Shown here in pieces: positions 43,709-52,142 of a DNA stretch of 64,000 nt. How positions within the stretch are numbered: the stretch's first letter is position 1; every line of letters starts with the position of its first letter. The notes below the pieces were generated by a model. The model did no database searches and was not told the origin of the DNA. It saw nothing but the letters and a program-made list of their open reading frames with translations. Position numbers and translations under genes: made by a program. The stretch is from Rubrivirga sp046845755. Lineage in GTDB: Bacteria; Bacteroidota; Rhodothermia; Rhodothermales; Rubricoccaceae. The DNA is taken from contig NZ_CP177357.1 of the NCBI RefSeq assembly GCF_046845755.1, positions 3,410,001 through 3,474,000 on the forward strand, read 5' to 3'.

Positions 43709-44493
43709 GGCTCACGTGGGGGCGAGTCGCGGCGCCCACCTCGGCGCTCCGCGTGGTCGGCGAGGAGGCCAGAGTAGGCGTCGAGCCGATCCGCGACCTG
43801 GTCGAGGTAGGCCACGTAGAAGGCCTGCGTGAGCGCGGCGTTCGACGCCAGTGCGGCGAGGTCGGGCCGGTTGCAGAGGCGCTCCGGGGTCCGGAACTCG
43901 AGGTCTCCGGTGACGTCGCGGTAGAAGCCGCGGTTGTCCTGGTCCCACTCCAGGGGGGCCGTCTGGACCAGCCCGGCGTCGAGATAGACCTGCTCGGCGG
44001 CCCGCTTGACCGGGACGTACCGCCGCCACTGCTCGGTCACGAACGCCATCTCGACCACGACCTCGCGGACGGCGGTCTGGAGCGCCTCCGACTGGAGCAG
44101 CGCCAGCCGCCCCGACTCGGCGGCCTCGGCGGCCGTCGTCAGCGCGAACCGCGGCGGCGGGAAGTCGCCGACGCCGAAGATCTGGGCCTTCTGCTCGTTC
44201 GTCTCGGCCTCGCCGCACCGGGCCGGGTCCTCAAGCCGGGCCACGAGCGCAACGATCTGCTCCGAGTTGCCGGCGTGGAAGGCCCGGTGCTCGGCGAGCG
44301 CGCGCCGAGCGTCGCCGGCCTCGTCGAGCAGGCGCCCGACGAGGGCCGCCTCCTCGGCCCGCGCCTTCCGCGCGTCGTTCCAGTTCGACACCTGGATGCC
44401 GAGGAACACGCCGACGACGACGATGGCGAGATCGAGGCCGACGGCGGTCCAGTTCTGGTCCTTTACGTGCTGGGCGATGCGGCGGAGGATCAT
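43705..44493 (-). CDS. P21: DUF6090-like membrane protein, class I anchor, two cysteines
   Basis: A 262-residue protein with anchor MILRRIAQHVKDQNW and helix ending GVFLGIQVSNWND. Two cysteines (DPARCGEAET and PERLCNRPD). The central motif is degenerate (AAEAAESGRLALLQSEALQ). The rest of the ectodomain, with YRDVTGDLEFRTPERL, has no close relative in the window. The C-terminus is a charged, Pro-rich tail (GGRRDSPPREP) rather than a helix. Four-base overlaps on both sides. Confidence 0.92.
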   Translation of the reverse strand: MILRRIAQHVKDQNWTAVGLDLAIVVVGVFLGIQVSNWNDARKARAEEAALVGRLLDEAGDARRALAEHRAFHAGNSEQIVALVARLEDPARCGEAETNEQKAQIFGVGDFPPPRFALTTAAEAAESGRLALLQSEALQTAVREVVVEMAFVTEQWRRYVPVKRAAEQVYLDAGLVQTAPLEWDQDNRGFYRDVTGDLEFRTPERLCNRPDLAALASNAALTQAFYVAYLDQVADRLDAYSGLLADHAERRGGRRDSPPREP

Positions 44494-45188
44494 GCGAGTG
44501 CGGCGTCGAGGGCAGCGAGGAGGGCCTCCACCTCGGCGATGGTCCCCTCGTAGAAGGGGATCTCGGTCCCGACGACGATCTCGCGGCGGTACGCCACGAG
44601 GTTGCCGAAGTAGGGGTCGGCACGGGTCCGCTCGTAGTCGAGGGGCGTCGCGGTCACCCCGAACACCATGTCGCTAAAGTGGGCGAGGACGTACGGCCGC
44701 ATGAGGTCGAGGACGGCGCTCCGCTGGGTCTGCTGGAGCTCATCGAGAAGGTCGTAGCGGAGGTCGTAGAGCCGGGCGGCCTGGGCGCGGAGGGCGGGGT
44801 CGGCGAGGATCCCGAGGCCCCGGGACTTGAGCGACTCGTAGGGCGAGGCGTTGACGGTGACGAGGCTGAGGCCGTAGACCGCGCCGAAGTAGGCGTCGAG
44901 CGTGTCGGCGTAGAGCCCTCCCCCATCGAGGTGGGCGCTGAGCGCGTCCATCCGCCGGACCTTCTCGTGGAAGGCGGCGAGTTGGTCCTCGAGGATGCCG
45001 AGGTCGTCACGGAGCGCGTCGCGGAGCTCGAGCTGGACGGTCCGCTCGTCGGCCGCCGCGCGCCGTGCGTCGCCCCACGCGGTCACCTGGAACCCGATCA
45101 CGACGCCCACGACGACGATCACGAGGTCGAGGGCAACGGCGAACCAGTTCTGCTCTTTGACGTGTTGCGTGATGCGGCGGAGGATCAT
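44490..45188 (-). CDS. P20: hybrid anchor, ectodomain of the YADTLD type
   Basis: A 232-residue protein, the shortest complete member. The N-terminus MILRRITQHVKEQNW is class I, but NWFAVALDLVIVVVGVVIGF and QVTAWGD follow as in class II. The ectodomain pairs with P18 (LYADTLDAYFGAVYGLS versus PYADTLDVHFGRVMGVT; YESLKSRGLGILADPALR versus YETLKQRGLETITDGALR). The two differ in N-terminal module, a clear mosaic pair. No cysteines. Confidence 0.93.
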   Translation of the reverse strand: MILRRITQHVKEQNWFAVALDLVIVVVGVVIGFQVTAWGDARRAAADERTVQLELRDALRDDLGILEDQLAAFHEKVRRMDALSAHLDGGGLYADTLDAYFGAVYGLSLVTVNASPYESLKSRGLGILADPALRAQAARLYDLRYDLLDELQQTQRSAVLDLMRPYVLAHFSDMVFGVTATPLDYERTRADPYFGNLVAYRREIVVGTEIPFYEGTIAEVEALLAALDAALA

Positions 45189-45955
45189 CGGAGTTGTGCC
45201 TCGAGTTGGGCGATGAGCTCTTGGTTTCGCACGAGATCACGGCGCGCGATGTTGAGGACGATCAGCCGGATGGAGATGCCGTATCGGATCGCCTCGGCGA
45301 GATCGGGGTCGGTCCGCAGTGCCGATAAGGCGTCGGCGATCTCGGAGGCGCCCCCGAACGGCGGGCAGCCCGTGCGGCCGTCCCCGCTCGACCGGTACAC
45401 GTTCTCGGAGTAGCACGTCACCCAGAAGTAGCGCTGGAGCGCGGGCGGGTACTTGCTGCGGATCATCTCCCGGAGTGGCGTTTCGTAGGTGTAGAAGGGG
45501 TCGGACTCTGCGATGCGCGCGTAGTAGTCGCTGATGGACCGGCGGAGATCGGCGTCGGCGATGAGGCGGATCTGGCCGGTGCTGCGGAGCTCTTCGTAGG
45601 CTGTCTTGTCGGGGGCGAAGACCCCCCAGCCGGCGCGGTAATAGGCCAACTGCGCCATTTCCCAGGGGGTGCGCTCGTCCAGGTCACCCTTCTCCACGTA
45701 GACGAGCATCGATTCTAGATCACGCTCCTCGTCCTGCCAGCTCTGAAGCCGGGTCTCGAAAACCTCGGCGTCGGTGCGTAAATCGCCAGCGATGCGCTGC
45801 AGATACGACGTGCCTAGCTCCCGCTCCTGACGCTCGGCGTTCCAGTTGCCGATCTGGATGCCGAGGAACACGCCCACGACGACGATCCCGAAGTCGATGG
45901 CGACGGCGGTCCAGTTCTGCTCTTTCACGTGCTGGGCGATACGGCGGAAGATCAT
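45185..45955 (-). CDS. P19: DUF6090-like membrane protein, class I anchor, two cysteines
   Basis: A 256-residue protein with anchor MIFRRIAQHVKEQNW and helix ending GVFLGIQIGNWN. The central motif YEELRSTGQIRLIADADLR is one of the most canonical, followed by RRSISDYYARIAES. Cysteine pair VTCYSENVYRSS / TGCPPFGG, matched by P23. The DNA here is slightly less GC-rich, with codons such as GAT and CTA, hinting at different age or origin from its neighbours. Four-base overlaps on both sides. Confidence 0.92.
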   Translation of the reverse strand: MIFRRIAQHVKEQNWTAVAIDFGIVVVGVFLGIQIGNWNAERQERELGTSYLQRIAGDLRTDAEVFETRLQSWQDEERDLESMLVYVEKGDLDERTPWEMAQLAYYRAGWGVFAPDKTAYEELRSTGQIRLIADADLRRSISDYYARIAESDPFYTYETPLREMIRSKYPPALQRYFWVTCYSENVYRSSGDGRTGCPPFGGASEIADALSALRTDPDLAEAIRYGISIRLIVLNIARRDLVRNQELIAQLEAQLR

Positions 45956-46752
45956 GGCGCGGCCCCGAGTTCTCGGTCGAGGAGGGCGATCAGGCCGACC
46001 ACGTCCTCCTCGAGTTGGAGGAGCGAGGCGACGAGGATCGGGTGGAGGTAGGCCGCCCAGTCCACGAGCACGGCGTACTCCGTCGACGCCGCCAGCGCCG
46101 CGTAGTCGACGGGCGTGGCCCGCTGGGTGGGCACGAGGTCCCGGAAGTGCGCGGTGTAGTACGGGAGCACGTTGTCGAACACGAACGACGACGTCCGGTC
46201 TTGGAACTCGACGACCGTGGGGTACCGAACCCCGTAGAGGCGCCCGACCTCGGCCCGGAGGGCGCCGTCCGTGATCGTCTCCAGGCCCCGCTGCTTGAGC
46301 GTCTCGTAGGCGGTCCGGTCCTGCACGGAGTACGTGACGCCCATGACCCGCCCGAAGTGGACGTCGAGCGTGTCGGCGTAGGGCCCCCCGGCCGCCAGGT
46401 GGCGCTGGAGCATCTCCGCGCTCGCCGCGAAGCGCCCGTGGTAGGCCGCGTTGCTCCGGACGTCCTCGAGGTCGTTCGCGAGGGCGGCGCGGAGCGCACG
46501 GAGCGACTCGGTCTCGACCCTCCGGGCCTGCTGCGCCTGCCCCCACGCCGTGACCTGGAAGCCGATGACGATGCCCACGACCACGATGACGAGTTCGAGC
46601 GCGACGGCAAACCAGTTCTGCTCGCGGACCGCCCGAGTCAGCCGGCCAAGGACCGTCTCCGCCCGCCTCGGGCGGAGCGCGGGGGCGGCCGGCGGAGGCC
46701 CCGAGGTCGGAGATCCCGTGTGCGGGGCGGGCGGGGATGGGGCGTCGCTCAT
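45952..46752 (-). CDS. P18: DUF6090-like membrane protein, class II anchor, YADTLD-type ectodomain
   Basis: A 266-residue protein with tail MSDAPSPPAPHTGSPTSGPP, then ETVLGRLTRAVREQNWF and a helix ending GIVIGFQVTAWGQA. The ectodomain pairs with that of P20 despite the different anchor. No cysteines. The C-terminal part (YLHPILVASLLQLEEDVV) is unusually hydrophobic for an ectodomain helix and could lie along the membrane. Four-base overlaps on both sides. Confidence 0.92.
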   Translation of the reverse strand: MSDAPSPPAPHTGSPTSGPPPAAPALRPRRAETVLGRLTRAVREQNWFAVALELVIVVVGIVIGFQVTAWGQAQQARRVETESLRALRAALANDLEDVRSNAAYHGRFAASAEMLQRHLAAGGPYADTLDVHFGRVMGVTYSVQDRTAYETLKQRGLETITDGALRAEVGRLYGVRYPTVVEFQDRTSSFVFDNVLPYYTAHFRDLVPTQRATPVDYAALAASTEYAVLVDWAAYLHPILVASLLQLEEDVVGLIALLDRELGAAP

Positions 46753-47621
46753 CGGTCCAGGTCGGCGTCGACGAGCGCGCGCAGCGTGGCGGCGTCCTGC
46801 CGCATCCGCTCCCGGCCGCGGCGGAGATTCTGGGTGCCGAGCACGAGCTGCTCCGCCGCGTGCCGGGCGTCGCCGTCGCTGAGGAACCGGTCGACGTCGA
46901 GCGGCCGGGGCGACCGCCGGGGCCCCTCGAAGTACGCGGTCCCGTCGAGCGGCACGCCGAGCGCACGCTCGATGCGGTCGGGGGGGAGGACGGCCATGAT
47001 CGGGACGGAAAAGTCGACGTGGCGGCGCAGGCGCTCCTCGGCGGACGCGCGGGTCTGCTCGAACCGAGCCTGGACGTCGATCTCCTCCCGCGCGTCCTCC
47101 AGGTACTCCGTGAGCGCGGAGCGGAGCGAGTCGGTGCGGATCAAGGCGAGGTCGCCGGTCGCCACCAGGGCCTCCACCGTCCCGAGGACCGGGCGGCGCG
47201 GGGCCCCGAACGCGGCGTTGCCGACCCACCGCAGGAGCGAATCGCGCGGCGGGCGCTCCGGGGTGTAGAACGCGCGCTCCAGGAGGTAGATGGCCCGCTC
47301 GATGCCCAAAGCCCCCGCGTCCGCCTCGGTCATTGTCCGCTCGGTTTCTGCGAGGTCGGCCGCGATCTGTTCGAGGTAGCCCTGCTCCTTCGCGGCATCG
47401 GCCCGCTCGGCGCCCCACGCCGTGACTTGAAACCCGATGACGACGCCGAGCACGACGATGACCACCTCCAGGGCGACGGCGAACCAGTTCTGCTCACGGA
47501 CGGCCTGCGTCAGCCGGCCGAGGATCGTCCCCGCCCGCCTCGACGGGACGGACGGGGGCGGCGGGGTCACCGGGGTTGCAGATCCCGTAGGCGGGGCGGG
47601 CGGCGTGGGGGTGTCGGTCAT
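46749..47621 (-). CDS. P17: DUF6090-like membrane protein, class II anchor, VLGTVEALVATG type
   Basis: A 290-residue protein with tail MTDTPTPPAPPTGSATPVTP, then RRAGTILGRLTQAVREQNWF and a helix ending GVVIGFQVTAWGAE. The ectodomain contains PRRPVLGTVEALVATGDLAL and RTDSLRSALTEYLED, grouping with P6, P8, P25 and P26. No cysteines. The loop FEGPRRSPRPLDVDRFLSDG before the last helices corresponds to similar Asp-rich loops in the group. Four-base overlaps on both sides. Confidence 0.92.
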   Translation of the reverse strand: MTDTPTPPAPPTGSATPVTPPPPSVPSRRAGTILGRLTQAVREQNWFAVALEVVIVVLGVVIGFQVTAWGAERADAAKEQGYLEQIAADLAETERTMTEADAGALGIERAIYLLERAFYTPERPPRDSLLRWVGNAAFGAPRRPVLGTVEALVATGDLALIRTDSLRSALTEYLEDAREEIDVQARFEQTRASAEERLRRHVDFSVPIMAVLPPDRIERALGVPLDGTAYFEGPRRSPRPLDVDRFLSDGDARHAAEQLVLGTQNLRRGRERMRQDAATLRALVDADLDR

Positions 47622-48319
47622 CGGGTCCCCTCAGGGTCGCGGGCTTGTGGGGGCATGCCGTCGAGGCGGTAGCCCGAGCGGCGGCAGTTTTGCTCGAAGG
47701 TCCGGTCGGCGTCCAACCGGTAGGCGAGGCACTCCGCCCACTGCGTCATCACCTCGGTGTCGCGGCGGTACTCGCGGAGGCGGTCCATGTTGGCCTGGAA
47801 GCGGGGCCGGAGCCGGCCGTCGACGTCGTAGAAGGTCGAGGCCCCGGCGATCTCGCCCGGCAGCACCTCGTCCTCGACGAAGAGGACGTAGCGGACGTAC
47901 TTCTGCCCGATGCCCTCCAGCTCCGAGTAGTAGTACGTGAGGTCGAACAGGGTGAACGGGTCGAACAGGTCGGCCAGCCCCATCTGCTCGATGGTCGACC
48001 ACGTGTCGGGCGCGGTGTCCCCCCCCTCGATGCGGTACGTGAACGGGGCCGGCCGCTCGCCCCGCGCGCGCGCGGCGTCCCACGCCGCCAGCCCGGCGTC
48101 GATCTCGGCGACGAACCGGTCCTGCACGCCGATCGCGTCGCGGAGGTTGGTCTCGAGCGCGTCGACGATCTGGCCCCGCCGCTGCTGGCCGAGCCGCTCG
48201 GCGTTCCAGTTGGCCACCTGGGTGCCGATGAACACGCCGACGACGACGATCACGAAGTCGATGCCGACGGCGGTCCAGTTCTGGTCCCGGACGTGCTCGG
48301 CAATGCGGCGGAAGATCAT
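47618..48319 (-). CDS. P16: divergent DUF6090-like membrane protein, class I anchor, two cysteines
   Basis: A 233-residue protein with anchor MIFRRIAEHVRDQNW and helix ending GVFIGTQVANWN. The ectodomain is among the most divergent. The central motif is replaced by IEQMGLADLFDPFTLFDLTY, while AECLAYRLDADRTFEQNC near the end brings two cysteines. Tyr-rich YYYSELEGIGQKYVRYVLF follows the central region. No close partner in the window. Four-base overlaps on both sides. Confidence 0.91.
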   Translation of the reverse strand: MIFRRIAEHVRDQNWTAVGIDFVIVVVGVFIGTQVANWNAERLGQQRRGQIVDALETNLRDAIGVQDRFVAEIDAGLAAWDAARARGERPAPFTYRIEGGDTAPDTWSTIEQMGLADLFDPFTLFDLTYYYSELEGIGQKYVRYVLFVEDEVLPGEIAGASTFYDVDGRLRPRFQANMDRLREYRRDTEVMTQWAECLAYRLDADRTFEQNCRRSGYRLDGMPPQARDPEGTR

Positions 48320-49080
48320 GGCGCGTCCCCGAGTTCGGACTCAATGGTGGCGAGGGCCCGCTCGCCGAGGGCGATCAGGCCATCGAGGCTGACCTCGACC
48401 CCGCCCGCGAACCCCGTCCACTCCGTCAGGGCCGCGTGGACGTCGGGGTGCGCCACGACCGCCGCGACGCCGGCCTCGGAGACGGCCGGCGCGACGCCTG
48501 GGGGGCAGTCCTCCAGATAGCGCTCCTCGCCGTCGGCCAGCACGAAGCAGCGCTCCCAGTACGGCCGGTGGGCCGCGAGGGGGACCAGCCCCCGCACGAG
48601 CGACCGGTACGCCGGGGCCTCTTCGAGGGGCCGGGCAAACTGGTCGGCCTGGCGGTGGTACGCCTCCATCGCGTCCACGACGGCGCGGTTGCGGGGCCAC
48701 CCGCTCCGGCGCATCTCGTCGTAGGTCGAGCGCGGGACCGCGACCTGCTGCCACTGCGAGGCGTGGTAGAAGTCGACGAGGATGGCCCAGCACCTGTCGC
48801 CGCACTCCGCCCCGGCGTCGAGGAACGCGACGGCCCGCTCGCCGGACCGGCCGACCTGGGCGTAGGCGGCCCGCTTGACGGCGAGCTGGTCGATGGACTC
48901 GGCGACCTCGGCGCGGAGCTCGCCCAGGAGCATCCGCTCGCGGGCGTCCTCGGCCCGCGCCGCGTTCCAGTTGCTGACCTGGATGCCGATAAAGACGCCG
49001 ACGACGACGATCACGAAGTCGATGGCGATGGCCGTCCAGTTCTGGTCGCGGACGTGCTGGGCAATGCGGCGGAAGATCAT
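48316..49080 (-). CDS. P15: DUF6090-like membrane protein, class I anchor, four cysteines
   Basis: A 254-residue protein with anchor MIFRRIAQHVRDQNW and helix ending GVFIGIQVSNWN. Four cysteines, in AECGDRCWAILVDFYHAS and in YWERCFVLADGEERYLEDCP, match the four of P10 in order and spacing type. The central motif is YDEMRRSGWPRNRAVVDAME. Two disulfides are expected, one within each half or across. Four-base overlaps on both sides. Confidence 0.92.
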   Translation of the reverse strand: MIFRRIAQHVRDQNWTAIAIDFVIVVVGVFIGIQVSNWNAARAEDARERMLLGELRAEVAESIDQLAVKRAAYAQVGRSGERAVAFLDAGAECGDRCWAILVDFYHASQWQQVAVPRSTYDEMRRSGWPRNRAVVDAMEAYHRQADQFARPLEEAPAYRSLVRGLVPLAAHRPYWERCFVLADGEERYLEDCPPGVAPAVSEAGVAAVVAHPDVHAALTEWTGFAGGVEVSLDGLIALGERALATIESELGDAP

Positions 49081-49826
49081 GGCGTGGCCTCCGAGAGGAG
49101 TGTTTGAGTCTCCTGCAGTTCGCTCCGGACGGCCTGGAAGGCCGTCGGGACGTTCCCCTGCCAGAAGAGCCACGTCCGGTACGACTTGATCAGGTCGTTG
49201 TCGCGGCACGCCTCGGGGATCGGCACCTGGAGCGAGAGGGGGTAGGCCACGGTCGTGAACTCGGCTCCGTAGAACGTGAACGCCCCTTCCCTCGGCGCGC
49301 CGATACCGATCAGCGGGTTGTTCTCGAAGCGTCCCTCTTGGGGGTAGAACTCGGAGATGATGGCCTCCCGAGCCATCATCTCGAAGGTGAACAGCAGATC
49401 GGCCAGCCGCTGGCGCTCCGCGGCGGATTGCTGGGCCAGCAGCGCCGGATCTGACGTCAGCTCGTCCAGGGCGCTCCGCCGGAGGTGGAGCCCGTGGGTC
49501 CCCACCAGGGTGTTCAGGCTCCGATTGACAGCCTCTCGGTTCGCCTCGGTCTCCTCGCACGTCCGCAGCGCTGCAAAGCCGTCTCTGGCGCGTTCCAGCC
49601 GCCCTTCGACCTCGTCGTCGAGGTCGTCTAGGGTAGCGAGGTTCGCCACGACCTCGGCATCGAAGCGTTCGAGCGCCCGGCCATACTCCGCTCGGTCGGC
49701 GCGGGCGGCGTTCCAATTGCCAAGCTGGATGCCGAGGAACACGCCGACGACGACGATCACGAAGTCGATGCCGACGGCGGTCCAGTTCTGGTCCCGGACG
49801 TGCTGGATGACGCGGCGGAGGATCAT
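49077..49826 (-). CDS. P14: DUF6090-like membrane protein, class I anchor, two cysteines
   Basis: A 249-residue protein with anchor MILRRVIQHVRDQNW and helix ending GVFLGIQLGNWN. The ectodomain pairs with that of P1 at the window edge (ALDELTSDPALLAQQSAAER versus SLHELTESAPLLAQQSAAER; PEACRDNDLIKSYRTWLFWQ versus VACRDDALVKAFYTWEYWQ). Two cysteines (RTCEETEANRE and EACRDN). The usual SGxL motif is replaced by SDPALLAQQSA. Four-base overlaps on both sides. Confidence 0.92.
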   Translation of the reverse strand: MILRRVIQHVRDQNWTAVGIDFVIVVVGVFLGIQLGNWNAARADRAEYGRALERFDAEVVANLATLDDLDDEVEGRLERARDGFAALRTCEETEANREAVNRSLNTLVGTHGLHLRRSALDELTSDPALLAQQSAAERQRLADLLFTFEMMAREAIISEFYPQEGRFENNPLIGIGAPREGAFTFYGAEFTTVAYPLSLQVPIPEACRDNDLIKSYRTWLFWQGNVPTAFQAVRSELQETQTLLSEATP

Positions 49827-50569
49827 GGGGCGTCGGGGTCGAGCCGGGCGAGGAGGGCCTGGGCCTCGTGCCGGAGGTCGCCCATGAGCTTGAGGTGGCG
49901 GTTCGTGAACAGCCAGTAGGTCTTGGCCGCCGCCACCAACGCCGGGTCCCCGCGGAACCGGGCCGCCAGCGCCGCGGCCGGGAGCGCGTCGACGGGCGAG
50001 AGCCCGGCCCGCTGCTGCTCGGCCACGAGCCGGTCCCAGTTCAGGCGGAGCTCGGCCTCGAACGTCCGCGCCTTGTCGACCTGGGCGTAGTACTGCTGGA
50101 TCTCGCGGACGAGCCCGGCGTCGCCGATCACGCCGATCCCCTCCGTGCTCACGATTGTGTCGTAGGTGAGGCGCGTGCCGTCGAGCGTGGTCAGGATAAA
50201 GGCCGAGATCCCGACCGTCCGCGCGTCGGCCGGGTCGTACGGCGGGACCGGTTCGATGGCGATCCGCCCGCGCGCCGAGTCGAACCCGTCCGGCAGCGGC
50301 TCGCCGGTCGCCGACTCGATCAGCCATGCGAGGGCCGACATCCGGACGGTCGCGACGTGGAGGACGGCGTCGATCTCGGCGACGTCGCTCTGGACGTCGC
50401 GGGCGAGGCCCGCGCGGAACGTCGCCTCGCGCCGCTGGTCGACGCGGTCGGCGTTCCAGTTCGAGGCTTGGAGCCCGACGAACACGCCGACCACGACGAT
50501 CGCGAAGTCGATGGCGACGGCCGTCCAGTTCTGGTCGCGGACGTGCTGGGTGATGCGGCGGAGGATCAT
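49823..50569 (-). CDS. P13: DUF6090-like membrane protein, class I anchor
   Basis: A 248-residue protein with anchor MILRRITQHVRDQNW and helix ending GVFVGLQASNWN. The ectodomain pairs with P2: YDTIVSTEGIGVIGDAGLVR versus YDALVNSGDIRLLRDHDLVR, then QQYYAQVDKARTFE and AGLSPVDALPAAALAARF versus AGFSPLGPVEPEALAERA. No cysteines. P13 and P14 are relatives of P2 and P1 but in reverse order, which argues against simple block duplication. Four-base overlaps on both sides. Confidence 0.92.
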   Translation of the reverse strand: MILRRITQHVRDQNWTAVAIDFAIVVVGVFVGLQASNWNADRVDQRREATFRAGLARDVQSDVAEIDAVLHVATVRMSALAWLIESATGEPLPDGFDSARGRIAIEPVPPYDPADARTVGISAFILTTLDGTRLTYDTIVSTEGIGVIGDAGLVREIQQYYAQVDKARTFEAELRLNWDRLVAEQQRAGLSPVDALPAAALAARFRGDPALVAAAKTYWLFTNRHLKLMGDLRHEAQALLARLDPDAP

Positions 50570-51300
50570 CGCTGGATCTCGGCGTCGAGGAGCCGGAGGA
50601 GGGTCTCGATCAACTCGCGCACGGGCTCGCCGTCGGCGATGATGAACCGCGTCTGGACCCAGCGCTCCTCTACGAGGTTGGAGAACTCGAGGTCGGCCAG
50701 GAGCGCCCGCCGCTGGGCCGGGAACGCGTTGGGCCGAACGGGCTCGATGAGGCCCGCGCGCGCGTCCACAACGGCGACCGGGTACCGAGTGGCGAGGTAC
50801 GGGATCACCCGCTTGGTAAGGAGCTCGGCGACGAACTGCTCGTTCTCCTCCATGTTGGCGAGCACGGTCGGCCACCGCGCGAGCGCGGCCTGGAGGCTGT
50901 CGCTCCGGACGAGCGAGATCTGGCCCGACCCGAGCACGGCGTTGATGCGGCCCACGGTCGGGTCGAGGTTCTGCCAGTCGACGAACGCGGACAGGAGCGA
51001 GTCGAACAACGTCGGGTCCGGCTCGGGCGGGTTTGGCTCCGTCAGGGCGTGGAGGTCGCGGAGCTGGCGCATGTGAAGGTCCCGGATCTCGGCGACCCGG
51101 GCGTACGTCGCGCGGTTCTCGACCATATCCGCCCGCAGGCCGCGCAGCAGCACCTGCTCCCGGGCCCGCTCGGCCCGCTCGCTTCCCCACGCCGTCACCT
51201 GAAAACCCATGGCGACACCGACGACGACGATGACGAAGTCGATGGCGACGGCCGTCCAGTTCTGGTCGCGGACGTGCTGGGTGAGGCGGCGCAAGATCAT
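50566..51300 (-). CDS. P12: class I N-terminus on an ectodomain shared with class II P7
   Basis: A 244-residue protein. The N-terminus is class I (MILRRLTQHVRDQNW), but the helix ends GVAMGFQVTAWGSE as in class II. The ectodomain matches P7, which has a full class II tail: RVIPYLATRYPVAVVDARAG versus RFIPYLQSRVPLATMDYRTG; LEFSNLVEERWVQTRFI versus MEFENLVEDRYILSKFQ. The central motif is INAVLGSGQISLVRSDSLQ. No cysteines. Together with P7 it is the clearest case of anchor exchange. Confidence 0.93.
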   Translation of the reverse strand: MILRRLTQHVRDQNWTAVAIDFVIVVVGVAMGFQVTAWGSERAERAREQVLLRGLRADMVENRATYARVAEIRDLHMRQLRDLHALTEPNPPEPDPTLFDSLLSAFVDWQNLDPTVGRINAVLGSGQISLVRSDSLQAALARWPTVLANMEENEQFVAELLTKRVIPYLATRYPVAVVDARAGLIEPVRPNAFPAQRRALLADLEFSNLVEERWVQTRFIIADGEPVRELIETLLRLLDAEIQR

Positions 51301-52142
51301 GGCGCCTCGCGGGTGTCGAGGACGTGGAGCGGGTCGGCCTCGGCCTCCTGGAGGATCCGGTCGATCAGGTCGTCGGCCTCGCGGTACTGGTCGGCGAGGA
51401 ACTGGGCCATCACCAGCTTTTCAGCGACGTAGTTCTCGAACCGTGGATCCGTCAGGAGCGGGCGGTTGCTCACCGCCAGCGACGACCGCTCGGCCCCGAT
51501 GCGGCCGTGGTTCGTGTTCCGTAGCGACCCGTTCTCCTTCACGTAGTCGATGAGGTCCTGGGAGCTCCGCTCCATCCGCCGGTTCCCCTCGTCGACCTGC
51601 CGCATGTGGCGGCCCCACTCGAAGAGCAGGGGTTTCAGCCCGTCGTCGGCGAGGGCGGAGAGCTTGCCCGAGCCCACCAGCTCCTGCGAGGCCGCGCTGC
51701 TGGGCGTCCACGTCGGCCAGAAGAAGGTGAACTCGATGAGGCTGTCGAGCGCGGCGTCCGACGGCCCGGCGTCCGGGCGGCCGACGAGCGCGAGGACCTG
51801 GCCGCTCGCGCCCATGATGGCGTCGAGGTCGGCCCGGGTCGCCGCCAGGCTGGCCCGATTCGAGGCGAACTCGCCCCCGAGGTTCTGGACCAGCGCCCGG
51901 ACGTCGCGCTCGGCCGTGCGCGTCTCGTTCCAGCGGTTGGCCTGGAGGCCGAGGGCCACCCCGACGACGACGATCGCCAGCTCGATCGCGACGGCGGCCC
52001 AGTTCTGCGCGCGGACGGCCCGGGCCAGCCGGGACAGGATCGTCCCCGCCCGCCTCGGTGGATCCGTGGGCGGGGGCGTCGGCGGGGGCGCCGAGGTCGC
52101 AGATCCCGTGTGCGGGGCGGGCGGGGTGGGAGCGTCGGTCAT
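51297..52142 (-). CDS. P11: DUF6090-like membrane protein, class II tail with a class I-like helix end
   Basis: A 281-residue protein with tail MTDAPTPPAPHTGSATSAPP, then RRAGTILSRLARAVRAQNWA and a helix ending GVALGLQANRWNE, closer to class I. The central motif is SQELVGSGKLSALADDGLK. Trp and Pro are frequent before it (FFWPTWTPSSAA). The C-terminal part (ENYVAEKLVMAQFLADQYRE) distantly recalls P7 and P12. No cysteines. Four-base overlaps on both sides. Confidence 0.92.
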   Translation of the reverse strand: MTDAPTPPAPHTGSATSAPPPTPPPTDPPRRAGTILSRLARAVRAQNWAAVAIELAIVVVGVALGLQANRWNETRTAERDVRALVQNLGGEFASNRASLAATRADLDAIMGASGQVLALVGRPDAGPSDAALDSLIEFTFFWPTWTPSSAASQELVGSGKLSALADDGLKPLLFEWGRHMRQVDEGNRRMERSSQDLIDYVKENGSLRNTNHGRIGAERSSLAVSNRPLLTDPRFENYVAEKLVMAQFLADQYREADDLIDRILQEAEADPLHVLDTREAP